The notes under the pieces are model-generated. The model did no database searches. It had not been told where the DNA came from and saw nothing but the letters and a program-made list of their open reading frames with translations. Both the position numbers and the translations under genes were made by a program. Shown one piece after another: positions 8,531 to 17,317 of a stretch of 39,925 bases of DNA. Position 1 is the first letter of the stretch, and every line of letters starts with the position of its first letter. Source of the DNA: Candidatus Thermoflexus sinensis (lineage in GTDB: Bacteria; Chloroflexota; Anaerolineae; Thermoflexales; Thermoflexaceae); the NCBI GenBank assembly GCA_016842045.1, contig JAEVEY010000026.1, forward strand, positions 1 to 39,925, in the 5' to 3' direction.

Positions 8531-9478
8531 ATGGGGCTGACAACCCGTTCAGTAGCAGAGATCTATGCGGCGCGTCTTCAGCGGGGAATGGCGGCCCGAT
8601 GGCGGGAATGGGGGGAGCTGGCGATCCAGGCCCTGCTCTTCTTCGCCGCCATGGTCTCCGTGTTCACCACACTGGGCATCGTGGCGGTCCTGGTCGTGGA
8701 GGCGATCCCCTTCTTTCAGCAGGTCTCCCTCGTGGAATTCCTCACCGATCCCCAGTGGACACCCCTGTTTGCTCAGAAACATTTCGGGATTCTGCCTCTG
8801 GTTGCGGGGACTTTTCTCACCTCGGCGGTTGCTCTGGCCCTGGCGATACCCGTGGGCTTGCTGAGCGCCATCTATCTGAGCGAATATGCGCCGGCGCGGG
8901 TCCGGGCGATCCTGAAACCCGCCCTGGAGGTTCTGGCGGGGATCCCCACGGTGGTCTACGGCTACTTTGCCCTGTTATTTGTTACACCTCTCCTGAAACG
9001 GATCATCCCCGACCTGGAAACATTCAACGCCCTGAGCGCGGGCCTGACGATGGGGGTGATGATCATCCCGCTGATCTCCTCCCTCAGCGAGGACGCGCTC
9101 TACGCGGTGCCCAGCTCGCTGCGGGAGGCCGCTTATGCCCTGGGGGCCACCCGTCTGGAGGTGGCCCTGCGGGTGGTGCTCCCGGCGGCGCTCTCCGGGA
9201 TCGTGGCCTCGTTCATCCTCGCCGCTTCGCGGGCGATCGGGGAAACGATGATCGTGGCCATTGCCGCCGGCCAGCGACCGATCCTGACCCTCGATCCGCG
9301 AAAGGCGATCGAGACGATGACCGCCTATATTGTCCAGGTCAGCCTGGGGGATACTCCCCACGGCACGCTGGAATTCCGCACCATCTTTGCGGTGGGATTG
9401 GTGCTCTTCCTGTTTACGCTGGTGTTGAACCTGCTGGCGATGCGCATCATTGAGCGCTATCGGGAGGTCTATCGGTAA
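8531..9478 (+). CDS. pstC: Phosphate ABC transporter permease PstC
   Basis: This is one of the two membrane subunits that form the phosphate channel. I start it at 8531 (MGLTTRS), giving 315 residues, the usual length, with an upstream GGAGCGAG. The longer open frame would add about 107 unrelated residues. There are six hydrophobic segments, and the ABC permease EAA loop is clear ([20 protein letters not shown]) followed by the RAIGET element typical of PstC and PstA. The stop is 15 bases before the pstA start. Confidence 0.93.
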   Translation: MGLTTRSVAEIYAARLQRGMAARWREWGELAIQALLFFAAMVSVFTTLGIVAVLVVEAIPFFQQVSLVEFLTDPQWTPLFAQKHFGILPLVAGTFLTSAVALALAIPVGLLSAIYLSEYAPARVRAILKPALEVLAGIPTVVYGYFALLFVTPLLKRIIPDLETFNALSAGLTMGVMIIPLISSLSEDALYAVPSSLREAAYALGATRLEVALRVVLPAALSGIVASFILAASRAIGETMIVAIAAGQRPILTLDPRKAIETMTAYIVQVSLGDTPHGTLEFRTIFAVGLVLFLFTLVLNLLAMRIIERYREVYR

Positions 9479-9493
9479 GGGAGGGTGAGATCG

Positions 9494-10351
9494 ATGGAGC
9501 GGCGAAGGCGTCGGGAGCTTCTGGGTAGGATCTTTGAAGGGATCGCGCTGGCGGCGATCCTCTTCGGCTTGCTGGTTCTGTTCCTCCTGTTGTTAGATGT
9601 GGCCCGCCGTGGCCTGGGTGTCCTCTCATGGTCCTTTTTCACGAGTTATCCCTCCCGGTTTCCAGAGCAGGCGGGGATCCGCTCGGCGTTGCTGGGGACC
9701 CTCTGGGTGATGGCCCTGACCGCTCTGTTCTCCGTGCCTCTGGGGGTGGCCGCCGCGATCTACCTGGAGGAATACGCCCCTCGTAATCGGGTGACCCGGC
9801 TCATTGAGCTAAACATCAACAATCTGGCAGGGGTTCCCTCGATCATTTATGGCTTGCTGGGCCTGGAGCTCTTCGTGCGTGGGATGAGGCTGGAGCGGAG
9901 CATCCTGGCGGGGGCGCTCACGCTCAGCCTGCTGATCCTGCCCATCCTGATCACGGCCTCGCGGGAGGCGTTGCGGGCGGTGCCGATGGGCCTGCGCGAG
10001 GCGGCCTTCGCCCTGGGGGCCACCCGCTGGCAGGTCATTCGCCATCAGGTCCTGCCCGTGGCCTTCCCGGGGATCCTCACCGGGATGATCCTGGCCCTCT
10101 CCCGGGCCATCGGGGAGACTGCACCGCTGATCACCATTGGGGCGCTGACCTTCGTCGCCTTCGATCCGAAGAGCCCCTTCGATAAATTCACCGTGCTCCC
10201 CATCCAGATCTTTAACTGGGTCTCTCGCCCTCAAGCGGGGTTCCACGCCCGGGCGGCGGGAGCCATCCTGGTGTTGCTGGCGGTATTGTTAGCGATGAAC
10301 AGCCTGGCGATCTATCTGCGCAATCGCCTGCAGCGACGCCACCAGTGGTGA
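9494..10351 (+). CDS. pstA: Phosphate ABC transporter permease PstA
   Basis: This is the second membrane subunit of the phosphate importer. The ATG at 9494 (MERRRRREL) is preferred over the GTG at 9485 because GGGAGGG lies 8 bases before it. It yields 285 residues with six hydrophobic segments. The coupling loop reads [20 protein letters not shown] and is followed by [11 protein letters not shown], diagnostic for PstA. The positively charged N-terminus fits a cytoplasmic start. The 131-base gap before pstB contains a GC-rich inverted segment near 10369-10415 but no gene. Confidence 0.93.
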   Translation: MERRRRRELLGRIFEGIALAAILFGLLVLFLLLLDVARRGLGVLSWSFFTSYPSRFPEQAGIRSALLGTLWVMALTALFSVPLGVAAAIYLEEYAPRNRVTRLIELNINNLAGVPSIIYGLLGLELFVRGMRLERSILAGALTLSLLILPILITASREALRAVPMGLREAAFALGATRWQVIRHQVLPVAFPGILTGMILALSRAIGETAPLITIGALTFVAFDPKSPFDKFTVLPIQIFNWVSRPQAGFHARAAGAILVLLAVLLAMNSLAIYLRNRLQRRHQW

Positions 10352-10482
10352 GCGGTAAGCCTGTTCGAGCGCTCGCCTCCCCCCTTACCGCGGTCCAGAG
10401 GCCGCGGAAGGAGGCGACCTGAAGCGATCCTGCGACGCCGGTAAGCTCGGATCGGCTGAAGTTCCCGATCAGTGGAGGAAAG

Positions 10483-11256
10483 ATGGAGGAAATCGTCCTG
10501 GAGACGAAGGATCTTACGGTTCACTACGACGGCCGCCCGGCGATCGAAGGGGTCAACCTGAAGATCCCCCGACGCCGGATCACAGCGATCATTGGGCCGT
10601 CCGGGTGCGGCAAAAGCACGCTGCTGCGTTGCTTCAACCGGATGAACGATCTCATCCCTTCCGCCCGGGTGAGCGGGCAGGTGTTCTTCGAAGGCGTGGA
10701 TCTTTATGGCCCTGACGTGGATGTGGTGGAGGTCCGACGACGAATCGGCATGGTCTTCCAGAAGCCCAACCCGTTCCCCAAGAGCATTTATGAAAATGTG
10801 GCCTTCGGCCCCCGCATCCAGGGGATCCGGGACCGGCGGAAGCTGGATGAGATCGTGGAGCGATGCCTGCGGGCGGCGGCCCTGTGGGATGAGGTAAAGG
10901 ATAAGCTCCACCAGAACGCGCTGACCCTCTCCGGCGGGCAGCAGCAGCGCCTGTGCATCGCCCGGGCCCTGGCCACCGAACCGGAGGTGCTGCTGATGGA
11001 TGAGCCGGCCTCCGCCCTCGATCCGATCGCGACGATGAAGATCGAGGACCTCATGCGAGAGCTGGCCCGGCAGTATACGATCGTGATCGTCACCCACAAT
11101 ATGCAGCAGGCCGCCCGGGTGAGCGATTACACCGCCTTCATGCTGGCGGGGGAGGATCGGGTGGGCCGCCTCATTGAATTCGGTCCGACCCAGCAGATCT
11201 TCACCCGTCCGCGGGACCGGCGGACGGAGGATTACATCACCGGACGGTTCGGATAG
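10483..11256 (+). CDS. pstB: Phosphate ABC transporter ATP-binding protein PstB
   Basis: This ATPase drives phosphate import. It has 257 residues, the standard PstB length. Walker A is GPSGCGKST, the Q-loop region carries the PstB-specific [20 protein letters not shown], the signature is [16 protein letters not shown], and Walker B is [12 protein letters not shown], with the switch His in [13 protein letters not shown]. The start has GGAGG upstream. The arsenate reductase gene begins only 8 bases after the stop, so the two genes are almost certainly on one transcript. Confidence 0.96.
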   Translation: MEEIVLETKDLTVHYDGRPAIEGVNLKIPRRRITAIIGPSGCGKSTLLRCFNRMNDLIPSARVSGQVFFEGVDLYGPDVDVVEVRRRIGMVFQKPNPFPKSIYENVAFGPRIQGIRDRRKLDEIVERCLRAAALWDEVKDKLHQNALTLSGGQQQRLCIARALATEPEVLLMDEPASALDPIATMKIEDLMRELARQYTIVIVTHNMQQAARVSDYTAFMLAGEDRVGRLIEFGPTQQIFTRPRDRRTEDYITGRFG

Positions 11257-11263
11257 GGAAACG

Positions 11264-11731
11264 ATGAGCCGACGGAAGTGGCGGGTGCTGGTCCTGTGCA
11301 CCGGAAACGCGGCGCGCAGCCAGATGGCGGAGGGGCTGATCCGCGCGGCTTTTGGGGATCGGATGGAGGTGTTCTCGGCGGGCACACACCCGGCCGGCTA
11401 TGTCCATCCCTTCGCGATCCAGGCCATGCGGGAGATCGGGATCGACATCTCCGGCCATCGGAGCAAATCCATCACCGAGTTCCTGGGCCAGCCCTTTGAT
11501 CTGGTCCTAACCGTATGTGATGATGCCGCGGAGGAATGCCCGGTCTGGCCCGGATCGGCGGAGCGCATGCATGTGGGATACCCGGATCCCGGGCGCTGGC
11601 CCTGGGATGAGGAAAGCCTGCTGGAGGAATTCCGGGAGATCCGCGATCGCATGCGTGCGGAGTTGTTGCCTGTCCTCCAGCGCTGGATGGAACGTCGGGA
11701 GAAAGAGGAGGCGGAGGACAGGGCTTTTTAA
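11264..11731 (+). CDS. arsC: Arsenate reductase, thioredoxin-coupled low-Mr PTP type
   Basis: The 155-residue protein reduces arsenate to arsenite using an intramolecular disulfide cascade. The N-terminal P-loop CTGNAARS is the CX5R(S) signature of low-molecular-weight tyrosine phosphatases. A second Cys pair with exactly six residues between (VCDDAAEECPVWPG) is the shuttle pair characteristic of pI258-type ArsC rather than plain phosphatases. I start at 11264 (MSRRKWRV) because AGGGAAACG precedes it; the longer frame overlaps pstB. No arsenite exporter or ArsR is visible. Its place between pstB and phoU suggests protection against arsenate taken up by Pst. A pure phosphatase role is less likely given the Cys pair. 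Confidence 0.88.
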   Translation: MSRRKWRVLVLCTGNAARSQMAEGLIRAAFGDRMEVFSAGTHPAGYVHPFAIQAMREIGIDISGHRSKSITEFLGQPFDLVLTVCDDAAEECPVWPGSAERMHVGYPDPGRWPWDEESLLEEFREIRDRMRAELLPVLQRWMERREKEEAEDRAF

Positions 11732-11738
11732 TCATCCG

Positions 11739-11860
11739 GGCGTTCCCATGGGGGGTAACATCCTTCTCACCCCCTCCCCACGGCTCTTCGGGCCGTAGGG
11801 CGGGGGAATCCAGGGGGGTGGAGCCATCCGCTGGACCCGAACGGCATGATGACGGAAAAG
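11739..11860 (+). repeat. Family B repeat, copy B1
   Basis: This segment aligns along its length with 23058-23164. Both begin CGTTCC, share GGGTAACATCC, a GC hairpin around TTCGGG, GGGGGTGGAGCCATC, and CTGGACCCGAACGG followed by ATGATGACGG or a close variant. It lies in the arsC-phoU gap. The piece TTCCCATGGGGG is also found at the end of family A copy A1, so the two families may share a module. Confidence 0.65.
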
Positions 11861-11948
11861 CCCTGGGCGGAGGAGCCCAATGGTTGACCCGGATCGGATC
11901 TCAGGTTACCATATGGAGACCAGGACAGGAGCTGGAGAGGAGGGGCCC

Positions 11949-12605
11949 ATGCAGGCTCGAGTGATGTTAGAGCGCGATCTGAGCGCGATCCGCCAGGACG
12001 TGTTGCGGCTGGGTGGGATGGTGGAACAGGCCATTGACCGGTGCATCGAGGCCCTGAAGCGCCTGGATGTGCAGATGGCCCAGGAGATCATTGCCTTCGA
12101 TGAAGAGATCAACCGCATGCGCTATCAGATCGAAGAGGCCTGCCTGGAGACCATCGCCACTCAGCAGCCTATGGCCAGCGATCTGAGGGCCATCATCGCA
12201 GCGATGTTCTGCGCTACGAACCTGGAGCGCATGGGCGATCATGCCAAAAGCATCGCCAAACTGACGATCGAAATGGCCAACGAGCCCCTCTTGAAGCCGC
12301 TGATCGATATCCCCCGCATGGCCCAGATCGCGAAGGAGATGCTGCGGCAGGTCCTGGAGGCGTATGTGGAGCACGATCCGGAGAAAGCCCGCGCAGCCGT
12401 CGCCCGGGATGATGAGGTGGATGCGCTGGACGAGCAGGTTTACCGTGAGCTGATCACCTATATGATGCAGGATCCCCGCACGATTTTCCGGGCCACCCGC
12501 CTGCTCTGGATCTCCCATAACCTGGAGCGCATCGCCGACCGGGTGACCAACATCGCAGAGCGGGTGATCTTCATGGTCACGGGGGAGCTCCAGGAATTGA
12601 ATTAA
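11949..12605 (+). CDS. phoU: Phosphate transport system regulatory protein PhoU
   Basis: The 218-residue protein is a two-repeat three-helix-bundle regulator that dampens Pst transport and links it to two-component signalling. I start at 11949 (MQARVMLERDL) because GAGGAGGGG lies just upstream; the longer frame reads into repeat DNA. Both PhoU repeats show the metal-binding E/DxxxD patterns (RMGDHAKSIAKL and RIADRVTNIAERV). No phoR/phoB pair is in the window. A family A element is inserted immediately after the stop, and its target duplication includes part of the stop codon. Confidence 0.93.
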   Translation: MQARVMLERDLSAIRQDVLRLGGMVEQAIDRCIEALKRLDVQMAQEIIAFDEEINRMRYQIEEACLETIATQQPMASDLRAIIAAMFCATNLERMGDHAKSIAKLTIEMANEPLLKPLIDIPRMAQIAKEMLRQVLEAYVEHDPEKARAAVARDDEVDALDEQVYRELITYMMQDPRTIFRATRLLWISHNLERIADRVTNIAERVIFMVTGELQELN

Positions 12606-12607
12606 AT

Positions 12608-12789
12608 AGGAGTTACGCAGTTCGGGGCTCGCGAGAAGAGGTAGAAGGACCCCATCCCCCTTTATCCCCCCTCCTCACGGCCCGAAGGGCCGTGAGGAGG
12701 GGGGATAAATATATTTTTGGGGGGAGCCGCGCGCCGAAGGCGCGCGACTCCCCCCAAACCCTTAGGAGAAAACCAGCTGCGTAACTCCT
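12608..12789 (+). repeat. Family A element, copy A4, with 7-bp target duplication
   Basis: The element is bounded by AGGAGTTACGCAG and CTGCGTAACTCCT, perfect 13-bp inverted ends. It is flanked by identical 7-mers ATTAAAT at 12601-12607 and 12790-12796, as expected for a target-site duplication. Inside are two hairpins in series: one with a GGCCC-GAA-GGGCC centre (about 12664-12704) and one with a GCGCGCC-GAA-GGCGCGC centre (about 12718-12757), joined by an AT-rich stretch. There is no coding capacity. It probably moves using a transposase supplied in trans. It may also terminate phoU transcription. Confidence 0.85.
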
Positions 12790-12872
12790 ATTAAATAGCG
12801 ACCTGCCCACGCTGGGAGATAGGGAGGCAGTCCCCGGCTACCTCCCTCACTTTCCCTGAGGTGTCCGCATCG

Positions 12873-13508
12873 ATGTCCCTGCGTGGCCTCCGGGAGGCGA
12901 TCCGACCGCCTGTTGAAGAGCGAAGACGGGGTGCGATCCGTCCTCGTCGGTTCCCTTTTCTGCTGTATCGACGCCTGGCCCATATGTATCGGGGCCCTGC
13001 ACTGCTCACCGCTCTCCTGGCGCTGGGCCTTTATTATCTTCCCCTGTTCAGAGCGGTGGAATATCCATGGCCGCCGGAGCAGGACTCCCTGCTCCTGGTT
13101 CTGGCCGGGGCGGTCCTGGGGGTCTGGCTGATCCCGGAAATCGGCAGCCGGCTTTCCGGGGTGGAGCCAAGACCGGAGGCGCTGGTTTTCAGAGCTCCCT
13201 TCTTCGCCCTTCGGGTCTCCTATCGGCGCATTCGCAATACCCGGCCAACGGTGTTCTCCGAGGTTTTCCCCCACATCCCTCGCCATCACCGGCGATGGGT
13301 GGAGCCCTTCTATGATCACGCGGTCCTGGTGATCGAGACAGCGGGTTATCCGGTGCCCGCCCGCTGGATCCGATGGTTGCTTGGACCTTACATCTGCCTG
13401 CCTCAGGGAACCGGCTTCGTCTGCCTGGTCTCCGACTGGATGGCCCTGAGCCGTATGATCGATCATTACCGGGAAGCCGCTCGCGGGACGTCCCCTGGAG
13501 GTCCCTGA
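12873..13508 (+). CDS. Hypothetical membrane protein, two TM segments
   Basis: The 211-residue protein has a basic N-terminus (residues 1-45), two hydrophobic helices at about 46-64 and 75-95, and a soluble C-terminal part that may resemble a PH-like or DUF-type domain. A GAGGTG lies 9 bases before the ATG at 12873. An in-frame GTG at 12861 is a less likely start. A strong terminator follows. I do not recognise the family. It stands alone, between the family A element and the glycerate kinase. Confidence 0.55.
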   Translation: MSLRGLREAIRPPVEERRRGAIRPRRFPFLLYRRLAHMYRGPALLTALLALGLYYLPLFRAVEYPWPPEQDSLLLVLAGAVLGVWLIPEIGSRLSGVEPRPEALVFRAPFFALRVSYRRIRNTRPTVFSEVFPHIPRHHRRWVEPFYDHAVLVIETAGYPVPARWIRWLLGPYICLPQGTGFVCLVSDWMALSRMIDHYREAARGTSPGGP

Positions 13509-13541
13509 TGGCGGGCCGCAGGCGGAGGGCGGAAACGACAC

Positions 13542-13583
13542 GTCGGGCGCAGGCGATCCGATCGCCTGCGCCCGACTCATTTT
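13542..13583 (+). terminator. Rho-independent terminator
   Basis: A perfect 16-bp stem (13542-13557 with 13561-13576) is followed by TCATTTTT. It closes the two-TM protein gene. Confidence 0.85.
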
Positions 13584-13730
13584 TCCAGGCTCAAAAATGG
13601 CGAAAATAATAGATGAGGGACAGCCCGGTCGGGGTTAGTGGCCTTTAGTTTGTGGAGCTGGGCTCGAAGATGGGGTAGCCGCTCCTTCCAAAAAACCGCC
13701 ATAAAGGACTCAAAGGAGGAGATCACTGCC

Positions 13731-15083
13731 ATGCTGGAAGAAGGAGGGAAACGAGATCTCCGTGGGGATGTCATGCGGATCCTCCACGCCGCGCTGGGGG
13801 CGGTGGATCCCAGCGCGGCTGTGCGACGCCACGTCCGTCGGGAAGGAACGCAGCTGATCGTTGGGGGACAGCGCCTGGATCTGGATCGTTATCGCCATGT
13901 GTTTGTGCTGGCGCTGGGCAAAGCGGCTTATCCCATGGCCTATGCCCTCCAGGTGTTGTTAGGCAGCCGGCTGGATCGGGGCGTGCTGGTGACCAAATAC
14001 GGGCATCTGGCCGCAGCCCTTGATGAGCGCTGGGTGGTGATTGAGGCGGGGCATCCCGTGCCGGATGAGAACAGCGTCCGGGGAGCACAGGCCCTGGCCG
14101 CCCTGGCGGAGCAGGCCGGGCCGGAGGATCTGATCCTCTGCGCCCTCAGCGGCGGAGGGTCTGCGCTGGCGACCTGGCCGGTGGAGGGGATCAGCCTGAG
14201 TGATCTCCAGGCGGTGACCGACCTGTTGTTACGCGCGGGCGCGACGATCCACGAGCTCAATGCGGTTCGCAAACACCTGGATCGAATCAAGGGCGGGGGG
14301 CTGGCTCGTTTCGCTTTCCCGGCCACGGTGCTGACCCTGGTGCTCTCCGATGTGGTCGGAGATGATCTGTCGGTGATCGCCTCAGGGCCGATGGCGCCGG
14401 ATCCTTCCACCTTCTATGATGCCTGGCGGGTGCTGAACCGTTACGGCTTGCTGGAGCGCGTTCCTCTCCCGGTGCGCATGCGCCTGGAGGCCGGGCTTCA
14501 CGGGCAGGTCCCGGAAACTCCCAAGCCGGGCGATGAGATCTTCAACCGGGTTTCCCACGTGATCGTGGCCAGCAATCGCCTCGCCGCCCAGGCGGCCATG
14601 GAAGAGGCAGCGCGCCTGGGGTATCATCCCTTCCTGCTTTCCACTTTTGTGGAAGGGGAAGCCCGGGAGGTCGCCCGGGTGCTCGCGGCCATCGCGAAGG
14701 AGATCGCCACCACCGGACAGCCTGTCCCCCGTCCCGCATGTGTGGTGTGGGGTGGGGAAACGACGGTGACCGTGCGGGGGAGCGGGCGAGGTGGACGAAA
14801 TCAGGAGCTGGTGCTATCGGCCGCCATTGCCTTGCAGGGCTGGCCGGAAGTGGTGGTGGCCTCTATGGGAACCGATGGCATCGATGGTCCAACGGATGCC
14901 GCAGGCGCCATTGCGGATGGTGAGAGCGTCCATCGGGCCTATCTCCTGGGCCTGGATGCCATGGCCCATCTGAACGCCAATGATGCCTACGCTTTCTTTG
15001 AGGCTCTCGGCGATCTCATCCGCACGGGTCCCACCGGGACGAATGTCAACGACATTGGGGTGATGCTCGTGGGCCTCGCATAG
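13731..15083 (+). CDS. Glycerate 2-kinase (DUF4147/MOFRL family)
   Basis: The enzyme phosphorylates D-glycerate to 2-phosphoglycerate with ATP, feeding serine, glyoxylate or sugar-acid carbon into glycolysis. The 450-residue protein matches the family length. It shows LCALSGGGSAL in the N-terminal DUF4147 domain and, in the C-terminal MOFRL domain, ASMGTDGIDGPTDAAGA and VNDIGVML. I start at 13731 (MLEEGGKRD) with AGGAGGAG upstream. The longer frame from 13638 adds 31 residues without conserved features. The gene stands alone; no hydroxypyruvate reductase or tartronate genes are adjacent. Confidence 0.9.
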   Translation: MLEEGGKRDLRGDVMRILHAALGAVDPSAAVRRHVRREGTQLIVGGQRLDLDRYRHVFVLALGKAAYPMAYALQVLLGSRLDRGVLVTKYGHLAAALDERWVVIEAGHPVPDENSVRGAQALAALAEQAGPEDLILCALSGGGSALATWPVEGISLSDLQAVTDLLLRAGATIHELNAVRKHLDRIKGGGLARFAFPATVLTLVLSDVVGDDLSVIASGPMAPDPSTFYDAWRVLNRYGLLERVPLPVRMRLEAGLHGQVPETPKPGDEIFNRVSHVIVASNRLAAQAAMEEAARLGYHPFLLSTFVEGEAREVARVLAAIAKEIATTGQPVPRPACVVWGGETTVTVRGSGRGGRNQELVLSAAIALQGWPEVVVASMGTDGIDGPTDAAGAIADGESVHRAYLLGLDAMAHLNANDAYAFFEALGDLIRTGPTGTNVNDIGVMLVGLA

Positions 15084-15122
15084 CGCATCTGCTCCGTTTC
15101 AAACGTGAGGCTTTATTTACCC

Positions 15123-15155
15123 CCCCTCCCACGCCGCGAAGCGGCATGGGAGGGG
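15123..15155. repeat. GC hairpin of the family A first-module type
   Basis: CCCCTCCCACGCCGC pairs with GCGGCATGGGAGGGG over a GAA loop, with one mismatch. It resembles the first hairpin of copies A4 and A6. It lies 39 bases after the glycerate kinase stop and could act in 3'-end formation, though no T-run follows. Confidence 0.5.
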
Positions 15156-15331
15156 CAAACGCGGAACCCGAGCGGGCGCCACCCGGATCGCAACAGAGCG
15201 CTTTGCTTCCTGTAAGCCTGGCTGTGGGAAGGGAGGGGTCATCCCTCTCGTTCCTGAGAGCCGCTCAAGCGGCCCGTTGCGCTTTCATAATGGGAACACG
15301 AAACTCCATCCGGGTTGGAGAAGGTATCCCG

Positions 15332-15844
15332 ATGCCTCCAGCGCTTCCTCCCGTGGTTTGCATTGTCGGGCGCTCGGGATCTGGAAAGACCACCGTGCTG
15401 GAAGGTCTGGTGCGGATCTTCCGGGGATGGGGATTCCGGGTGGGCACGATGAAGCACGACCCCCATGGGGAGATGCAGTGGGATCAGCCCGGGAAAGACA
15501 CATGGCGTCATCGGGAGGCGGGCGCGGAGCTCGTCCTGGGGATCACCCCTCGCTGGCTCTGGTCGTCCCGACGGCTGGACCGCCCGCTGACCCTCTCGGA
15601 GCTTTTAAAGGAATTTGAGGGGATAGATCTGGTGCTGGCGGAGGGATTTAAAGCTGAAGCGGCACCCAAAATCGAGGTCATCCGTCAGGAAACGGGCCCG
15701 GATCCCCTGGAGGGGCTGCAGGAGCGATGGGCGGTGGTCTCCGATCTTCCCGTGGATCTCGGCGTTCCATGTTTCCGGTTTGAGGAAGTGGAGGCGCTGG
15801 CGGCTTTTCTGGCGCAACGCCTGGGGCTTCAATGGGCACGCTGA
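15332..15844 (+). CDS. mobB: Molybdopterin-guanine dinucleotide biosynthesis protein MobB
   Basis: This is a GTP-binding accessory factor for attaching GMP to molybdopterin. The 170-residue protein begins with Walker A GRSGSGKTT, has the MobB-typical TMKHDPHG and DTWRHREAGA segments, and VLAEGFK, where members of this family contact the nucleotide and partner. I start at 15332 because GGAGAAGG lies 7 bases before it; an in-frame ATG at 15290 lacks such a site. No mobA, moa or molybdoenzyme genes are in the window, so it is an isolated cofactor gene. Confidence 0.88.
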   Translation: MPPALPPVVCIVGRSGSGKTTVLEGLVRIFRGWGFRVGTMKHDPHGEMQWDQPGKDTWRHREAGAELVLGITPRWLWSSRRLDRPLTLSELLKEFEGIDLVLAEGFKAEAAPKIEVIRQETGPDPLEGLQERWAVVSDLPVDLGVPCFRFEEVEALAAFLAQRLGLQWAR

Positions 15845-15908
15845 GCGCTTCCCGGAGATCTTCCTCAAATCAGGTCGGATCTCCAGCCCGGCTCAAAGCC
15901 TGTTAGAC

Positions 15909-15920
15909 CGATTATAATCG
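15909..15920 (+). promoter_or_regulatory. Palindromic -10 candidate upstream of dnaN
   Basis: CGATTATAATCG is a perfect 12-bp palindrome that contains TATAAT (15913-15918), 65 bases before the dnaN start. No good -35 stands 16 to 18 bases upstream, so it is a weak promoter call. The palindrome could also be a protein site. Confidence 0.35.
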
Positions 15921-15982
15921 AGAGTAATGATTCGCCCTTCTCCTCTTCGATGAAGCGTATCCTGGACAGGAGGTCCTTCTCG

Positions 15983-17134
15983 ATGAACGTGACGATTGCT
16001 CAATCGACCTTCGAGCGAGCCCTTTCGGTAGCCGGTCGTGCCGTCCCCTCGCGGGCGACCCTCCCCACGTTGACCCATGTGTTGCTCCAGGCGGAGCCTG
16101 GACGCCTGAAGGTGGCCGGAACGGATTTGAATCTGGCTATCATAACATGGGAAGAGGCGCTCGTCTCCGAGCCTGGCGGCATCACGGTTCCGGCGAAGCC
16201 CCTAACCGAGTTCATCGGCGCCCTTCCAGATGAACCTGTCCATCTCCGGGTCCAGCGGGAAACCTGGACTCTCCAGATCACCTGCGGCTCCTATGAGACG
16301 GCGATGAAAGGGCTGGACCCGGAGGAGTATCCGATCCTGCCGGACATCGAGGGGGATGGCTTTGCGCTGGACCCGGAAGATTTCCGGCTGGCGATCGATC
16401 AGGTGACCTTCGCCGCCGCTACCGATGAGACCCGTCCGATCTTAACCGGCGTGCTGATCCGTCGGGAAGAGGGACAGGTGGGGGGACCCGGTGGCGCGGC
16501 GGCTCTGACGATGGCGGCTGCGGATGGCTACCGCCTTTCCGTGAAGACCCTGCCGGTCCTGCGTGCCCCCGAGGGCGCTTTCTCGGTGATCGTTCCGGCG
16601 AGCACCCTGGAGGAGGTGGGCCGCTTGCTGAAGGGCGAGACGGAGCCGGTATCCATGATGGTGCTCCGGGGACGAAACCAGGTGGGCTTCCGTCTCAGCC
16701 GGGCCGCGGTGCTTTCCCAGCTGATCGAAGGCCAGTTTCCGGATTTCCAGGCGATCATCCCGAAGCGCTACGAGACCCGTGTGGAGATCTCCCGGGAGGC
16801 CCTGTTGAAGGCGTGCAAAGCGCTCAGCGTGTTCGCCCGGGAGACCTCAAACGCGGTTCGGCTGGTGCTCACCCCAGGGGAAGGGGGTCAGCCGGGCCAG
16901 GTTCTCCTGCAATCCCGATCGCCGGAAAAGGGAGAGACCCGGGTGGCGATCGATGCCCTGGTGGAAGGGAACCGTCTGGAGATCGCGTTCAATGTGCGGT
17001 TCCTGATGGATGTGCTGGAGGCCATCGAGGGGGATCGGGTGGCGTTTGAGATGACCACTCCCCAGTCGCCGGTAAAGGTCCTGCCCGTAGGGGATCCTTC
17101 GTTCGTGCATGTGGTGATGCCGATGTTTCTGTAA
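15983..17134 (+). CDS. dnaN: DNA polymerase III sliding clamp (beta subunit)
   Basis: The protein forms a dimeric ring that tethers DNA polymerase III and repair factors to DNA. The 383-residue protein is the right length for three clamp domains. It begins MNVTIAQSTFERALSVAGRAV, has the TLPTLTHVLLQA segment in domain 1 and ends with a C-terminal VMPMFL, the conserved end of beta clamps. The start at 15983 has AGGAGGT 8 bases upstream; 11 upstream codons are excluded. dnaA, recF and DnaA-box clusters are not seen, so this is not the classic origin neighbourhood. ssb follows on the same strand. Confidence 0.95.
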   Translation: MNVTIAQSTFERALSVAGRAVPSRATLPTLTHVLLQAEPGRLKVAGTDLNLAIITWEEALVSEPGGITVPAKPLTEFIGALPDEPVHLRVQRETWTLQITCGSYETAMKGLDPEEYPILPDIEGDGFALDPEDFRLAIDQVTFAAATDETRPILTGVLIRREEGQVGGPGGAAALTMAAADGYRLSVKTLPVLRAPEGAFSVIVPASTLEEVGRLLKGETEPVSMMVLRGRNQVGFRLSRAAVLSQLIEGQFPDFQAIIPKRYETRVEISREALLKACKALSVFARETSNAVRLVLTPGEGGQPGQVLLQSRSPEKGETRVAIDALVEGNRLEIAFNVRFLMDVLEAIEGDRVAFEMTTPQSPVKVLPVGDPSFVHVVMPMFL

Positions 17135-17186
17135 GAAGCGCGGCCTGCTTTGTCGCGAAGATGAAGAAGGCGTGGAAATTAAAAAT

Positions 17187-17232
17187 TTTCTGGGAGGGGT
17201 GGAACGTGTGCGTGGCCCACCTCTCCCAGAAA
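17187..17232. repeat. Hairpin between dnaN and ssb
   Basis: Sixteen bases (17187-17202) pair with 17217-17232 with one G-U pair, and the stem is preceded by an AT-rich tract. No T-run follows. The layout (AT-rich stretch, then hairpin, then AAAGCCCCC) resembles the right half of family A elements. Confidence 0.5.
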
Positions 17233-17317
17233 GCCCCCAATCGAGGTGATCCCCTCTACTTGCCATAGAGCAAGCGCGGCTTTCTATTTCTGAAACCTGA
17301 AGGAGGGAGGAAAGGCA

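Noticed and set aside
10312-11385. 357-codon minus-strand frame across pstB
   Set aside because: It is a codon-bias shadow of pstB, which has all ABC ATPase motifs.
12762-13580. 272-codon minus-strand frame opposite the two-TM protein
   Set aside because: It starts in the terminator hairpin and ends in the family A element. The plus-strand frame has a ribosome site, TM helices and a terminator placed correctly behind it.
15909-16100. Replication origin near dnaN
   Set aside because: No dnaA, no cluster of TTATCCACA-like boxes and no AT-rich unwinding region are visible. dnaN lies next to mobB and ssb.
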